64,000 nucleotides of DNA from Vitrella brassicaformis. Lineage: Eukaryota; Sar; Vitrellaceae. Of the stretch, positions 12,020-25,200 are shown one piece after another. Made by a program: the position numbers and the translations under genes. The notes beneath the pieces were generated by a model. The model saw only the letters and a list, made by a program, of their open reading frames with translations, had not been told where the DNA came from and searched no databases. The number at the start of each line of letters is the position of its first letter. The stretch's first letter is position 1. The DNA is taken from positions 190,685-254,684 of the forward strand of contig CDMY01000531.1 of NCBI GenBank assembly GCA_001179505.1. Direction: 5' to 3'.

Positions 12020-15000
12020 CTATCCGAAAAGGAGCCCGCTGAGGTCTGACACGGCCTGCTTCTTGGTCGTGGCGCTGTACTGGGGCTGGTACCGCCGCAT
12101 CAGACCCACCAACGCACCCAAATCCATGCTCTGAAGGCATACACAAAGACACATACACACGCAAATGCCTTTGTTCTGGTGCTCGCATCCATTTGCACAC
12201 ATACCTGCAGCTTGGTCTTGGTCAGCCGATCGGTCGTCACGCACTCGACCAGCTCCTGCATGCACCACGCCACATCGCACACAGATACACACTTCCAAGT
12301 GAGTAAGTTGTGCGCTTTGCTTACGTCGCAGTCTATGAGTCGGGTGCGTCTGCCTTGCTCTGGCTGCGGCCACCTGGGCCCCAGGACGGTGAAGAAGTAG
12401 TACACGCCCTTGAACGCCGCCTTGTCCAAATAAGGCGGCAAGTTGCGCAACTCAATGTCCAGCACCGGTCCTACACACACACATACACATACATCCCTCC
12501 GTTCACCTGTGTGCCTCGGTGGGTCTGTGCATGTGCCTTCTGTGCTTACGGTCCCGATAGCGGTCCTCTGTGAGGAAGTACTCGTGCTGCTGGAACACCA
12601 CCTCGCCGCGTATCTCGTCGAGTGGCGGCTCCCTGCCCTTCGGATACGGCCCCGCCACACGGATGGTCAGCAGCACCTCCAGCTTCTTGTGCCACATCAT
12701 GCTCAGGTCGGGCAGCCGCACCGTCACCATCGTCAGGGAGCAGTCGATGTGCCGAATCTGCAGCACGGCCGGCTGCGGCACGTGCAGGTCGTTGTACTGC
12801 TGTTGCTGCTGCTGTTGTCGCTGTTGCTGCTGGTGGTATTGGTGGTGGTTGTGGTAGCCTGGCGGGGGAGGGGGCGGGGGCGGCGCTGCGTATGCGTCCT
12901 GCTGTTTGGCTTTGGCGGACTCGTAGTTGGGCGGTGAGATGTAGGAGAATGGGATGCCGGCGGGGATGGGGCCGTACCTGGAGCCGTTGGGGTGACCCCA
13001 GCGCTTCCAATCCTGTAGATGACGACAGCCAGACAGGACAGCACACGCATAACATTCATTCAGGTGCGGGTGTGGCTGCCTGTCTGTGTCTGTCTGTCTG
13101 TCTCTCCGTACGTATGATGCCAGGTCGATGTTGGAATTGTTGAGCTTCGCCTTGGCGCTGTCCTCGTGCAGACCAACCTGACACACGCAGGATGCAGCAC
13201 ACGGCATACAGCCCAACACACACATAGCGCCCTTGCCCTCTGCCCTTCCATGTCTCACCTACCTGCTTGAAGGCCTTGTCGGCGAGGGTCTTGCTCTCGG
13301 GCGTGGAATACTTGTCGGGGTGCAGCTTGAACTTGAGCTTGCGGGCGTTCTTGTCCAACTGCATCCAGACATCAACACACTCACAAATGTCGGCTGTTGG
13401 CCGGTCTGTGTGTGCGTGTCTGAGCCTCTGTTATCGACCGATGTGGTGGACAGCTTTTTGTCGGAGGGTGCGAATCCGAAGCAGAAGAAGGGGTTCTCCT
13501 GGGCGTCGGGCAGCCGGTTGAGCCACGCCATCACCTCACGCAGGAAGTGGTCTTGCTCTGCGATGCGCGCCTCCTCCGCCAGACGCTGTGCCTCGTCACG
13601 CTCCTACACACAGACACAAAGAGACAGAGGGGTGCATCCATGGCAGGGGAGAGGGCATGGTGGGTGCCCTGCGCACCTGATCCTCTTGTCCTTTCTTGTC
13701 GCGTGCTGCTTGTTCAGCCATCTTGTCATCGTCATACTTCTGCTTGGCCTTGTCGAACGCCGCCCTGGCCTCGGCAGCGCCCCTCACACACCCCTTGGCA
13801 CCCTCCAGCGCCTCTACACGACCCTTGTACGCAAACAACAACTGCAGAAGGGCACAGACAGGGATACAGAAGGCGAGTATGCGCGGGTGCATGGATTGGT
13901 GTGTGGGTGTTGTGCTGACCACACTATCAGGGGCCTCAGGGGCCAGCGATAGCATCTCCCTCAGTGTGCCATTCGGGCGGTCGAGGACGTCCCGCACGGC
14001 CCCGATGTGTTGCATCACCGTGGCCACGGACTCGGTCTTCTTCTGCTGCAGCTGACTGGCCACTTGCTGGTCAGGCAGGCCCGACAAATCTGCATACATA
14101 CACGCAGACATACTCATACAGACAGATGAGAAGCCGCACAAATGGGGCGGAGGAAAGGGGGGCTGACCGAATGTGAAGAGACCGATGTCCTCCAAATGGC
14201 CTTCAAACGCGGCACGATCGTCTGCACAGACGAACACACAAATCCATTCATCTTCGTATGTGTGTTGTTCCCTTCCCCCGCCCTCCCTCCTCGCGATGCC
14301 TTTACCTATGGGGTCCGTGAGCTGCAGTGCGGCGTAGGGGTCGTCGGTCTTGGCCAGGTGCACCAGGCTCTGCATCAGCCGCTGCAACTGCCGCTCCCGC
14401 TTCTCCAACTTCTCACGCAGCGCTCGCACCTCCCCATCATCCCTCGGCCCTCCCACCCCCGCCCCCATACCAACATTCGCCCCAGCCCCCTCGTCTACTT
14501 CCATCTTGACACGGCCCCCGTCTGGCTCTGCTTGCTCTTGTGGTGGCGAGATGCCCCGCGACGGCTCGCGTATCTCCTCATCGTCGCTGAGCAAGTCAAT
14601 GGTGATGAAGCGGGACCTCTTGCCGGGCCGCTGGTCGTCGGGCGCCTCCCTCTTGACGCCCACTGACGATGACGATGAGCCAGAGGGGCGGCCGGGGCCC
14701 TCCTCCTCCTTGTCGACGTCAATGTCCTCCATCTTGACCTCGGTGTTGCCCTCCTGCTGGTCGAGCTTCGACAGGAAATCTTGCAGCGCCTGCTCGGGGT
14801 CACGACCTGTATCGTAAAGACAGCAGAGGCACATGATGACGCCATGCCTGTTGATTGACTTGTCACCTTCGATGAGGGTTTCGGTCATGGTGACGGCCAT
14901 GTTCTTGTTGCCGCCGTTCTGGTACAGAATGAGGGCCAGCAGCAGGTCGGAGGGGAGCAGGTCCTTCTCGCGCTTCTTCTGACCAACGAATGCCATATCA

Positions 15001-15272
15001 AGAATGCGTCCATGGTCGCATCTCTCCATGCATCTTTCCTCTCTCCGAACCTTGTATTGCGATTTGATGACCTTGAGGAGGCTGCGATAGCTCTGTTTTG
15101 GGAACTGGCGCCGCAGACTCCGGATGATGACCATCGCCTTCCTGTGCGTGGCGGCCACCTGCAGGTGCAGCGGCTGATCTCTGCTGCCATTCTGCGGCGA
15201 GTCATTGCTGCTGCTGGTCCGCTGCTGCTGCTCCTCGGCGGGAGGCGACGCCGCCATCGGACTCGATGTCAT
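12020..15272 (-). CDS. J-domain (DnaJ-like) protein with polyQ and polyP linker
   Basis: A multi-exon protein read from a start at 15272 (MTSSPMAASPP; an upstream in-frame Met at 15320 is possible) to a stop at 12020. The N-terminal half is acidic and Ser-rich, with a basic helix near 15,050-15,170, a Glu/Asp/Lys-rich segment and a helix EVRALREKLEKRERQLQRL. Near 13,270-13,350 is the end of a J domain with the Hsp70-activating HPD (KFKLHPDKYSTPESKTLA), preceded by an exon ending VMAWLNRLPDAQENPFF. Downstream is a Pro run and a Gln-rich tract (about 12,790-12,890), then a conserved-looking C-terminal region with LDIELRNLPPYLDKAAFKG. HPD places it among Hsp70 co-chaperones. The rest is unlike DnaJ A or B (no Gly/Phe or zinc region), so its specific role is unknown. 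It is divergent from the TTLL gene, 148 bp away. Confidence 0.7.
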
Positions 15273-15419
15273 GGCTTCCAAACACTCAATTATGGTCCAT
15301 CTGTAAGGACCAATCAGCATCTACCAGCCATCTTTCTTCTCCGTCATAATCTTCTGTTTACAAACGGGGGCTGCGAGCTGGGCGCGCAGAAGGGAGACAG
15401 AGCGCCGTCTACGTGCAGC

Positions 15420-18400
15420 ATGACGCCGACACCAGAACCTCCCACCCCTCAGCCCCAGCTCCCCTCTCTTCAAGCGAGTGAAGCCCAGCCTCTCCTGACC
15501 AACTCCATCATCACGCAGCCGCAGGACAAGAGCCCCTCACGCACCACGAGTCCCAGCAGACTCCCACACATCATGAGGTTCTACTCTCAGCCCCCTCCCT
15601 CCACCAGTGGCGGCGGATTGGAGGCGAATGCGGATCACGGCACACCGAGCAAGGCCGCTGACTGGCATGGAGGTGGAGGAGGGTCCCCAAGCAAGAAGGC
15701 AGAGGCGTCTGACGACAGCAAGACCAGTGTGTCATCCAGTCAGCGAGTGAGCGTTCCCAAGATGTTCCGAGAGAGGGCAACTGCGCGCCCCAGTGCAGCG
15801 ACTGAGCGGCCAAATGGCGGCCAGCAAAGCACCTTCGGCTCATCCACCTCTCTATGTCCGCTCATTGGTGGCCCCGGAGGCGGCGGAGGAGGCCCAACAC
15901 GATGCCCGAGTCTCTACAGCTACTGCATCCTTCAGGGGAACAACTCGCTGCTCATCCGTCAGGTGCTGCGGCTTCGGCCATGGTGGACGCCTGCAGAGGA
16001 GGGGGACGAGGGCCTCAACCTCCTGTGGGGCCAGTTCAAGTCGCCGGCATTCTTTTCATTGCTCAAGACAACCCCCAATGGCGCTGTGCCTGCCCCCCTC
16101 CTCCCTCTGACGGTGCCGCCCTCGCCCCCACTCCCCCGTATTTGCAATCACTTCGAGGGCAACGCAGTGCTCTGCACCAAGAGGGGGCTCGCCAACACCA
16201 TGATCGACTTCTACACCTCCCAGTCTCTCGACCCCTTCTCAGTCATCCCCCTTACTTTCATCATCCGCAGGGACGGCTGCAAGGACCCCGAATTCATCGC
16301 CTTCCGCAAGTTCTTCCAGGCGCTTGAGCGGGAGGCGGCCGAGACGAATGCGGCGAAGAGGGGTCGCAATGCGGCTGGGCGGCCTCTCTCGCGCGCGGCC
16401 TCTCGGTCGCGGCCGGCGTCGCGGCCATCTGAGGAAGAGAGCACAGAGACAGGGGGAGAGGACAAGCAGGAGAGTGAAGACAAAGGGGAGCAGTCACCGG
16501 GGAAGAGGAAGCGGGGGCAGGCCAACGGTGGCCGAGGGGCGTCATATCGCTTCCGCAACCTCTGGATCGTCAAGCCTGGGGAGTACTCGAATCGTGGCAA
16601 CGGGATCAAGATCACCAACAGGCTGGAGGACGTCGAGATGATGGTGGGCGGGAGAGATGGCAAGAGCACGATCATACAAAAATACATCGAACGGTCAGTG
16701 GTCCACCTGCAGGGGATCTTGTGCCTGCAAGAAGGTGTCTGTGTCTCTTGTGGCTTGTTGCAGTCCATTTCTCGTGCATGGTCGCAAGTTCGACATCCGA
16801 GTGTATGGCTTGATGGTGGAGGAGCACCGCAGCGCTCAAGAGGTCATCGTGCGCGCTTACATGTACCGGTAGGTCGGCTGGATGACATACGTCATATGCA
16901 CAGCCATCTATCTCTCCGTCTCCGCGTCTGTGTGGCTGCGGAACTGAACTGCAGTGACGGCTATCTTCGCACGTCTTCAGAGACCTACCGACCTGATTGC
17001 TTTGACCGCATGGTACGAAAGTGGACAAGGCCCCTCACCACCAAATGGTCACGTGGATGAATGGACGCGCAATGCTCGACCAGATCCACCTGACCAACGA
17101 CGCAGTGCAGAAGAAGTCCGAGAGCTACGGAAGATTCGAGGCTGCAAACAAGCTGAGGTCGGTGTGGATAAACAGGGTGCATCCACAAGTCCTCTCCCTT
17201 CTGCTTTCGTTCAGTTATGCTGAGTTCCAGAAGTACCTCGACACGTGTCGGCCGAAGGACCAGGTCGTGATTCAGGAGCACCTGGTGACCCAGATGCAGC
17301 AGATCATGGCCGACACATTCAGGGCCGCCGCAGCCAACATGAACACCAACAGGAGACAGCACTCATTCGAGATATTCGGATACGACTTCATGGTCGATGA
17401 ATCCAACAAAGTAGGTGTGACAAGTACAGGAGGACAGCCGCTGATGGGCCCACGCGGTATCCGTGCGTGTGTGGGCAGGTGTGGCTGCTTGAAATCAACA
17501 CGAATCCCTGTTTGGAGCTGTCGTCTGCATGGTTGGCCCACATCATCCCCCTCATGATTGAGCACACCATCCGCGTGGCTGTCGACCCCCTCTTTCCTCC
17601 CCCGCCATCCCACGCACACCTCTACAGCTACGCCACGTCCAACAGACGCTCAACCATATCGGAGACCCCATCCTCAGCAACAAACCAGTCTGACAAAGAA
17701 GCCAAACGGTCCCAGGGAGGCACATCGGCGTCTTCTAACGGCAATGGGAACTCTCCCGGGAGCAAGGAAAGGGCTGGCGGTGCCCACCGGGCCAGTAGGG
17801 ATCGATCGCCGTCTCCCGTGGCCTCTGCTAACAGAGAGAGCGGCGCCGACGTCGACAAGAAGCCGACTGCAGTCTTCTACGACGAGACACGATGGCAGCT
17901 GCTGCTCACATACAACGTGACATCAACCAATCAAGAGGAGATTGCCGAGACGCGCAGCGCCGAGTACCCCGCCCTCGCACTGACGTCCCTCAACTCGCTG
18001 TTCGACATGAAGAGGAAGCGGCCGACAGACGCCATCTGGGACTCGCCGCTTGCACGCCTCCCCTTCGGCCTGGGAGGCGACTTCCGTGTGCCGCCTTGCC
18101 GGTCGGCGGAACGTGGCACCAATCCCCCTGCAGACGAATCTTGCTCGTCATGCCCCCCTCTTGCTGTGGTGTCCCCCACCACCGAGCCAGCGACCATCCC
18201 TTTACGGCCAGGCAAGTACACATGGATCCCTGGCCCGAGCAGGCGCCCGCCGCCCACATTCCCTCTCCTGCACCCGCCGCACCCATCCCCTCTCAAGCCA
18301 AAGGACCCCCCACCTCCCGCAGATGACATCAGCAAGTCGGCCGGCCGTCCACTGCCACCGCGCAGAGCGAAAGCCAAAGCGCCTTCGCCTGTAGCGAGCG

Positions 18401-19173
18401 ACAAGAAGGAGACGGCAGATGCAACGAGTGCTGCAGCAGCGGCGGCAGAAGAGAACAGACAGAAGAAGCCCGCTGGTCGGTCCTCCTTCTGTGGATCTTC
18501 GTGGAATCTGGCCAGCAAGGGTGCCCAGTGGCTGGACGCCGAGAAGAGGAATCGCAAGCAGCCGAACGTTCCGCTTGCGTCTGTCGATCTGCCGCCGATT
18601 GCTAATACCGACGAGATCGCCGAGGTGAGAGTGGCCCACGTCTGTGAGGACCCTTCGCCGGTCAAGGAGGAGATAGCCTCGGCAACGGGAGGTGGGCAGC
18701 AGGAGACCAGCAAGACGCCCCTGCCCAATAAAGACACGACCGAGACCACAGTGACGATTGAATCGACAGCCACAGGGGGAGGGATAAGTGACACGACGGC
18801 GAGCGTCTCGCAGCCAGCATCATCGGCCAACTCACCAGGAGCTCCCCCACCATCCGACGGGCTTCTGAAAGTGGCACAAGGCCCATTACCGCCACCAGCA
18901 AAAGAAGTCACTGACCCGGAGGCCCAGAAGCGAAGGAGAGTCAGCACTTCCATTCTTCTCGACGGGTCAATGAGGGCAGGCGAGGAGCCCCTCCCGTTTG
19001 TGTCGACGCCGACATATCCGGTCTTCCGTGCCGACCGTGCACGCAGCGAGAGACACGATCGGCGATGGAAGCCCAAGTCCACCACCAGTGTCCAGAACAG
19101 TCACGAGGAGGAGAGGGCCAATGAGGACGATGCTGAGGCCGACCGGCTCTCGGATACTTCTGAGGGGTCGTGA
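15420..19173 (+). CDS. Tubulin tyrosine ligase-like (TTLL) polymodification enzyme
   Basis: An ATP-grasp ligase of the TTL family, expected to add glutamate or glycine to tubulin tails. The N-terminal ~150 residues are Ser/Pro-rich and disordered. The catalytic region starts near 15,900 (YCILQGNNSLLIRQVLRLR) and includes LWIVKPGEYSNRGNGIKI, then QKYIER joined across an intron to PFLVHGRKFDIRVYGLM, IHLTNDAVQKKSESYGRFE, and FEIFGYDFMVDE joined to VWLLEINTNPCLE. These are the ATP- and metal-binding motifs. Introns read by frame include 16694-~16763 and 17013-17083. A ~75-residue basic/acidic low-complexity insert (16,350-16,540) interrupts the catalytic fold before the KPG loop. A long Pro/Ser-rich tail (17,600-19,173) follows. 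The shape resembles ciliate and animal TTLL3/TTLL8-type or protist TTLLs; glycylase versus glutamylase cannot be decided. Likely site: flagellar axoneme. Confidence 0.88.
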
Positions 19174-19794
19174 CGCGAATTCGAAAAGTGTGTTGTGTAT
19201 ATGTTTGTGTTCCTTTCATGTCTGTCTGCAGATGTATCTGTTTCTCTTTTTCTGGGGGGACTCTATAGCTGCCTGACCTGAGCACGCTGTGCATAGGCTT
19301 GGACAGCGGCTGTTTGCGCTGCGCTGTGAGATTGCTGGTTTTCTGTCCTCTCTGTTCCTCCGTCCGTTGCTCTTTCGATGGAAGAATGGGTGCTTGGACA
19401 GTCATGGACTAAAACTGCTGCCAGCACGGGATTGAAGGAAATCACAAAGTGGTGCGCATCGCACCCACTGCCTTTCAAAGCAAACACCAGCAACACGATG
19501 TCTGCACAAACAATGATGGAGGCCGGCGTGGGTAGCGAGGCCGGCTGTGCATGACATGATCTTGTGTGTGCGTGCGACCTGATGGCCGACCGACTTGCTG
19601 GTGGGAAGGGAACTGTCAATACGGGTCGGAACGTGTGAAGAAGATCCATCCAATCCAGTCCATGCATCCCCAGGAGACAAATCCCATGCTCAAGCTTAGT
19701 TCCATGGAGGCACAGATCCATCTACAGGACAGCCTGACCACTCACACAACAGCAACTGGCCCAGCTAAGGGAACCAACTCCCCTCGGCACTCAT
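19174..19794. other. Intergenic between convergent genes
   Basis: About 620 bases between the TTLL stop and the stop of the small minus-strand gene. It is AT-richer than the coding flanks. Frames on either strand show no recognisable protein. It should contain both 3' ends; I see no further gene. Confidence 0.5.
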
Positions 19795-20350
19795 TCACTC
19801 GACAGGTTTTGGTTTGGGCAGTCCCACCTTCCACCCGAGCATCTTCTTGCGTCCACCGACCGGTATCGGCACCTCCTGCTTGGGCGGCATCTCCGAGGGG
19901 TAGCCCTTCCCGTTGCGCTGCTCAGCCAGCTCATGCGACACCATCTCCACCTGCTGAACCAACCGGTGCCATTTCTCTGGCATCCCTACAGCCGTACACA
20001 CACACACACACACACACACACAACACACCGCACTTGTCTGCCTGACCAGCTCCCTGCCTCTCTGTCGGCCTGTCTGTCTGTCTGGCTGGCTGACCGTCTT
20101 TGAGTTCGTCCAGCAGCGTCTGGACTTTGTCGTAGTCCCTGGCCTGCAGGGCCTGCTTAGCGTCCCGCACGCCGCGGGTCATGAAGCTGCGCAGCTTCTC
20201 GGTCAGCTCGTGCGTCTGCTCGAGCAGACCCGACACATAAATGACGTTAGGCAGAGGAGGCAGCGAACCTTTGGGAACCTGCAATCATCACAACCACACG
20301 GCAATCTTGTGTCAGTGAATTCGTACGCGGCCTCATCTCACCTTGTTCAT
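19795..20350 (-). CDS. Small uncharacterised helical protein
   Basis: Three exons by eye. Exon 1 encodes only MNK (start 20350, donor after AAG). Exon 2 begins at 20280 with VPKGSLPPLPNVIYVSGLL and runs to about 20096. Exon 3 begins with GMPEKWHRLVQQVEMVSHEL after a GT-repeat intron and stops at 19795 with KPKPVE. The product is about 120 residues, predicted mainly helical with a basic end. No family is recognised, and the tiny first exon makes the start only moderately secure. Its promoter would lie in the 350-bp gap shared with the plus-strand MORN gene. Confidence 0.6.
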
Positions 20351-20702
20351 CTGTGGACGTCAGCGGCCTCACAGAAGATAATGGACACCGAGACTACGTC
20401 CTGCGCACACTGCAAAGCGATGGCAGCAGAAAGGTGGGGATGAAAGATGAGTCGGGATCACTGGATCTCTTTCTCATTTCCGCTTTTACTTGTAGCGTGG
20501 CGTCAGACAAGCCACCTGTTATGGCCTTCGAGGCCAAAGGGCGTTGGAGATGGATGCGACGATCCATCTGCGAGCTAAGCCGACAAATCTCTCTCCTCTT
20601 TAGCCTTCGCAGGTGCGCAATTGCATCGTTCATGGATCGAACGAAGCAGTACAAATCATTTGGTTCTGTGCATGCAGGCTGCCGGGATCTGTGACATCTG
20701 CC

Positions 20703-21566
20703 ATGTCGGTGGTGTTCTCGGAAGGTGCGTCACCATCACTGGTGACCATGGACGCCGATGTGCTCCTCTCCCTCTCCCAAGACCACCGCCACACACAGCA
20801 GCATCTCATCGAGGAGCTCACCAAGCAGCGTGATGAGTTGAGGGCTGAGCTGGATGACTACGAGCGACGGCTGGATGACGCCGAGCAGCGCGATCGAGAT
20901 GCGGAGGCCCAGATCACGGACCTCGAGGCCCAGCTGGCAGAGGAGAAGGCCTCGGTGACCCTGCACATGCAGCAGCGGGATGACTCCGACTACCGGCTGG
21001 AGAAGGCAGAGGCGCGCATCGAGGAGCTCGAGGCTCAGCTGGCTCAGCGCAAACAGACCGATCTCGGCCCGCTCGTCCCCCAGACCATCGTGTGGATGGG
21101 CGGCCTCTATCACGGGCAGGTCTTATTCGGCAAGCCTGACGGCCTTGGGGTGCTGCGGACTCTGGACGGCGACAAGAAGATCTACGAGGGAGGATGGAGC
21201 AACGGCCGGCTCTTCGGGCGGGGCCGCGTGGATTACCGCCTCACCATGCCGGACCGCTCAACATACAAGGGGGACACATTCGACGGCCTGCCGCACGGCC
21301 ATGGCGTCTGCTACCACTTCTCAGCCCCCGACAAGGTCGAGTACATCGGCGGGTGGGCCAACGGCGAGCGGCACGGCCAGGGGAGCGCCTACAGTCCGGT
21401 TGGCGGGTGGGAAGTGTTCCGGGGGGAGTTTGTGTGGGGGATGGCATACAAAGGGGTGTTCTTAAGTGACGGCATCCAGTACCCGTGGCGAGCCGGTCAG
21501 AGAATTCCTACCGGTGGCAAGCGGGAGATGTGGGGGGGTGTGCCTTCTTGGCTCCCGAACGTGTGA
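20703..21566 (+). CDS. MORN-repeat protein 1 with N-terminal coiled coil
   Basis: A single open frame of about 287 residues. Residues ~20-120 form a heptad-rich coiled coil (QRDELRAELDDYERRLDDAE and similar). About five MORN-like repeats follow from ~21,090: YHGQVLFGKPDGLGV, YEGGWSNGRLFGRGRVDY, YKGDTFDGLPHGHGVCYH, YIGGWANGERHGQGSAYS and FRGEFVWG. MORN repeats commonly act as membrane or cytoskeleton scaffolds in alveolates; here that role is inferred. The layout (coiled coil, then MORN, then a short Trp-containing tail with WRAGQ) matches MORN protein 2 at 36.1-37.4 kb, so the two are paralogues on either side of the spatacsin gene. A 5' exon upstream of 20703 cannot be excluded. Confidence 0.85.
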   Translation: MSVVFSEGASPSLVTMDADVLLSLSQDHRHTQQHLIEELTKQRDELRAELDDYERRLDDAEQRDRDAEAQITDLEAQLAEEKASVTLHMQQRDDSDYRLEKAEARIEELEAQLAQRKQTDLGPLVPQTIVWMGGLYHGQVLFGKPDGLGVLRTLDGDKKIYEGGWSNGRLFGRGRVDYRLTMPDRSTYKGDTFDGLPHGHGVCYHFSAPDKVEYIGGWANGERHGQGSAYSPVGGWEVFRGEFVWGMAYKGVFLSDGIQYPWRAGQRIPTGGKREMWGGVPSWLPNV

Positions 21567-22224
21567 TTGCCCTCCCTGCGTGTGGATGGCCTTCATTGCG
21601 TCTCGGCCTTTTTTCCTGTATGTCATTGATTGATGTACCATGTGTGGACGTGGCGAGCATGCCGCTGCCGTCAGTCAGGTAACTCGTTTTTCCCTTGCTG
21701 TCTCTCCATGTGAGAGGGATTTGTGTAGGCAGGTGTCCGTATCTATCTAGTCGTGTGTGCGAAGCTTTATGCAGTGAGTGCAACAGGGGAAGGAAGGGAT
21801 GTATGGCGTTTTTGCGTGTGGAGGGAGGGGGTGGGTGGCGAGTGTGTGCGCTTCTCTGACTTGAGAATGGCCTTCTGATGGTTGAGCATCCTGCCATTGA
21901 CAGGTCGCATGCTCACCCGTCAGAAAGGAGTTCGTCAAGACAGGCAGGCAGGCAACACACAACACAAACCATCAGGAACGAGACCAGACTTACAGTGTGT
22001 TATATCGCGGCGCGGATGCAAGTGTGTGCTGCCACACTGTCCTGTGATCTCTTGTCAAGTCTTTCGTCTGTAAGAAGTGGATCATCGCATCTGTGTGCAC
22101 CCTTGATCACGAACACGAACCGTCCAATCATCGTCTGCTCGAACGAAAACGCTGTACACCTCGCTACAGCAGCCCCCTCCCTCCATGTGTGTCGCGTCAA
22201 TCCACTGTCTGTCTGTCTGTCTGT
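21567..22224. other. Intergenic between convergent MORN1 and spatacsin
   Basis: About 650 bases of mixed sequence with short CTGT repeats near 22,205-22,225. No convincing reading frame. The 3' ends of both flanking genes must lie here. Confidence 0.5.
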
Positions 22225-25200
22225 CTAATCCAGGGCACACAGGTCGGCAAACGCGTCACCCAACCTCCCAGCCACCTGCATCACACACACAAACACGCGG
22301 CGCAATAAGACACGAGAGCAAAACATTTTGTCCGTTCGCCTGTCGGTGTTCTTTCTGTCAGCCTGCCTGCCTGCCTCACGAAGGCGCGCGAACTCACCTT
22401 TGCGCGCATCTCTCTGTTGGGAACCGCCTCGCGCAGCAGCCGCTTCATGTTGGCCTGCATCCTGTCTTCATCGACTGGAGACGAGAGGGGCTCGACACCC
22501 GCCTGTGTCTGTGTGCCGCGCTGTGTCGTGTGGGAGAGGTAAATGTCGGTGAGCGCGTCGAGGAGGTCCTCGTCCAGCGGGTAGGCGCTCGTCAGGTGCT
22601 TCAGGTGGCCGAAGTTGCCGCGCACAACCACCTGCACACACACACACACACACACACACAGGCGCAGAGACCATCCACACACACAGAGCACATGGCTGGC
22701 TGGCAATCAACCAATCGGCCGCCTTGCTGACCTGGTGGAAGATGGTTGCGGGCCAGACGGCATGCACCTCAGGGCCGATCAGATGCTCATAGGCCTACAG
22801 CAACACACACACACACACACACACAGACGGACGAACGGTGTGTGTTCCCCCTGCATCCATCGGTATGGGCAGGTAGGAAGGTACCTCAGCGACTGTGAGT
22901 GCGGCGATGAAGTCAGGGTGCACCGTGAGGAAGTCCTGCACCTCGTCATAGCTCAGATTCACCACTATCAGCGGATCGGGAGGCGGAACCTCATCAATGC
23001 GCGACGCGTCTTCCACATCGTGACCTGACACACATACACCCATCCATCCATCCATCCAACACACACACATGTATGCGCACCTGCCGCCGAGATGGCGTCG
23101 AGCTGCGACTCCGACACGACCGATGACTCGTCGGTAAGGTGCCGCACGAACACGCCACATGACGAGGACGCGGCCGATGGTGACGGTAGTGCCCCCGCCC
23201 CCTGCAGGCTGCCAAACGGTCTCACGGCCCTCCCCTTGAGACCCCCTCCACCTGCACCGCTTTCATCGGTGTTGGTGAGTGCGATTTGGATGGCCTTGAG
23301 CTGCAGGGCGATGAGAGCGGCCAGCCGGTTGGACACCAAATGCAGCTGGAAACGGTCGGAGGCCAGGAACTGCTCGGAGGCCTCCAGCATCAACTACAGG
23401 ACGTCAACATCCACACGCAACGGACAGGCAGTTGGATGGATGGATGGATGGATTGTCGAGGTGTGTGTGTACCTGTACCTGCATGGCGAGCATGAGAGTC
23501 TCCTCCCCCCTGGAGGAGTAGATCAGTGCCGCGTCCTGCGACACACTCGACAGCACACGAAGAGCCTCCCGCTGCAGCAGCTCCCTGCACACAACCACAG
23601 CCACAGCCACAGCCACACCCACCGCACTCACATTTCGTTTCTGTCTGTTGCCACGCCCCACCCACAATCTCATCTCACCCGAGAGCCGACGTGAGCCCCA
23701 GCTGCATGTGCACCCGCACCATGGTGGCCACATCTCTCGGCCGGTACCAGTGGAGGAAATCAACTACCGCCGCGCACAGCAGCGACGGCTCCTTGACGCT
23801 CTCACTCTCGCGTGAGTCCCTTCCGCCTGCCAGCCGCAGCAGCTGATTTAGCGGCTGCTCCGGTGAGGGGCTGTCGGTGTCTGATGCGTCGACGATCTGC
23901 TGGAGCATGTGTTGCATGGAGGGGTACTCGGGGACTGCCGCCAGCAGCCGCAGAAGCAGATTGGGGCCACTGGCCGTGTAGTGGTGGCTGCGTTGCTCCA
24001 GCCACTGCAGCAGCTCCGTGATGGGCCTTTCGCAACACCCGCTGCACCCATGTGCAGTGCATAGAAACACACCATCCAGAAGTGAGCGCGAATGTCTGGT
24101 GGTCGATGGAGCACTCACCCGACGTACGCCGTGTAGGCGAGTATGAGCAGCTCCACCTCACAGTCGAGCGGCAGACCGCCCCCCATGGCCTTGCCCGCCG
24201 CCTCGTCGCCCAGAGCCTTAGGCGACCCACACAGCGACACAAAGGCCTCCAGCCTCGATGGGCACCACCGCATGGCCTCGCCCGTTGAAGCGAAGTGCTC
24301 ACACTGGCTGGACACAAAGCTGCACACCCACACAGACAGAGAGAGCGGGGAGAGAGATCTGGCATGTGGTGTGGTGTGGATGGTGCGGCGGATCTGCAGA
24401 TGTGGGCCACTGACCGTCGCACGATGGTTGCCGCGTGTGTGTCGTTTGCTGACGGCTGGGGGTCGCACACGGCCATGAATGCGCGACACAGGGGGACCGC
24501 CTCGTCGTCAGCCGACGGCAGCACTGCATGCCCCAGCAGCTGGTCCAGCAGGGCCGTGGGATTCTGACTCATAGCTTCCTACACACACACACACACACAG
24601 AGCGGTCAGGTACGCCCCTTGATGTGTGAGCTCGTCCTCTGTGTAAGTACCTGTACGTCGATCCCCAGCCTTGTGGCGACGTCCCCGTAGACCTGCAGCC
24701 GTCTGCAGAACGACCCAATCCGCTTGGAGCACTGAGATGCCAGCAAGGTGAGGGCCTTTCCGGAGTCGCGACCAAAATCCCCATCGCCCATTGCCTCCAG
24801 CGTCTGTGTGGTCCCGTCACTCCATCTCCCACAGGCGACCTCCAGCATGGCCTCGGCCAGCTCGATGTCCCTCGTGTCGGCCAGCTGGAACCGCCGCGCC
24901 AGCCGCCACGCCCAACCGATCTGGTCTCTGTTGATCAGGTTGGCGATGGCCTGCTCCAGGTAGTAGGGCAGCGACCCGGCAGACGTCGCCGCTCCGTCGT
25001 CAGCAGTGTTGCGGTGGTGCTTGCTGTGGTCTTCCGGCCCGCGTGTTGCTGGGGGCCGTTTTGGCCTTGGTCGTGGTGGCGGTTGTGTGCTGCTTGTGTC
25101 GCTGGCGTCGTCGGCGTCATGGTTGTTGTCGTCTTCGGACATGGAGGGGGGCGAGGGGGGCACCACGAGCTGGTTGAAGGCTAGAGCGACCAGGCTGTCG

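Noticed and set aside
12443-12937. 164-residue plus-strand open frame with a Leu run
   Set aside because: It is the antisense of the Gln/Pro-rich exon of the J-domain gene; the Leu run is the complement of CAG repeats.
17931-19085. 384-residue minus-strand open frame
   Set aside because: Antisense of the single long Ser/Pro-rich 3' exon of the TTLL gene; GC-rich coding DNA often leaves the opposite strand open.
20353-20694. Plus-strand open frame before MORN protein 1
   Set aside because: Could be a 5' exon, but there is no clear splice join to 20703 and no protein features; left as intergenic.
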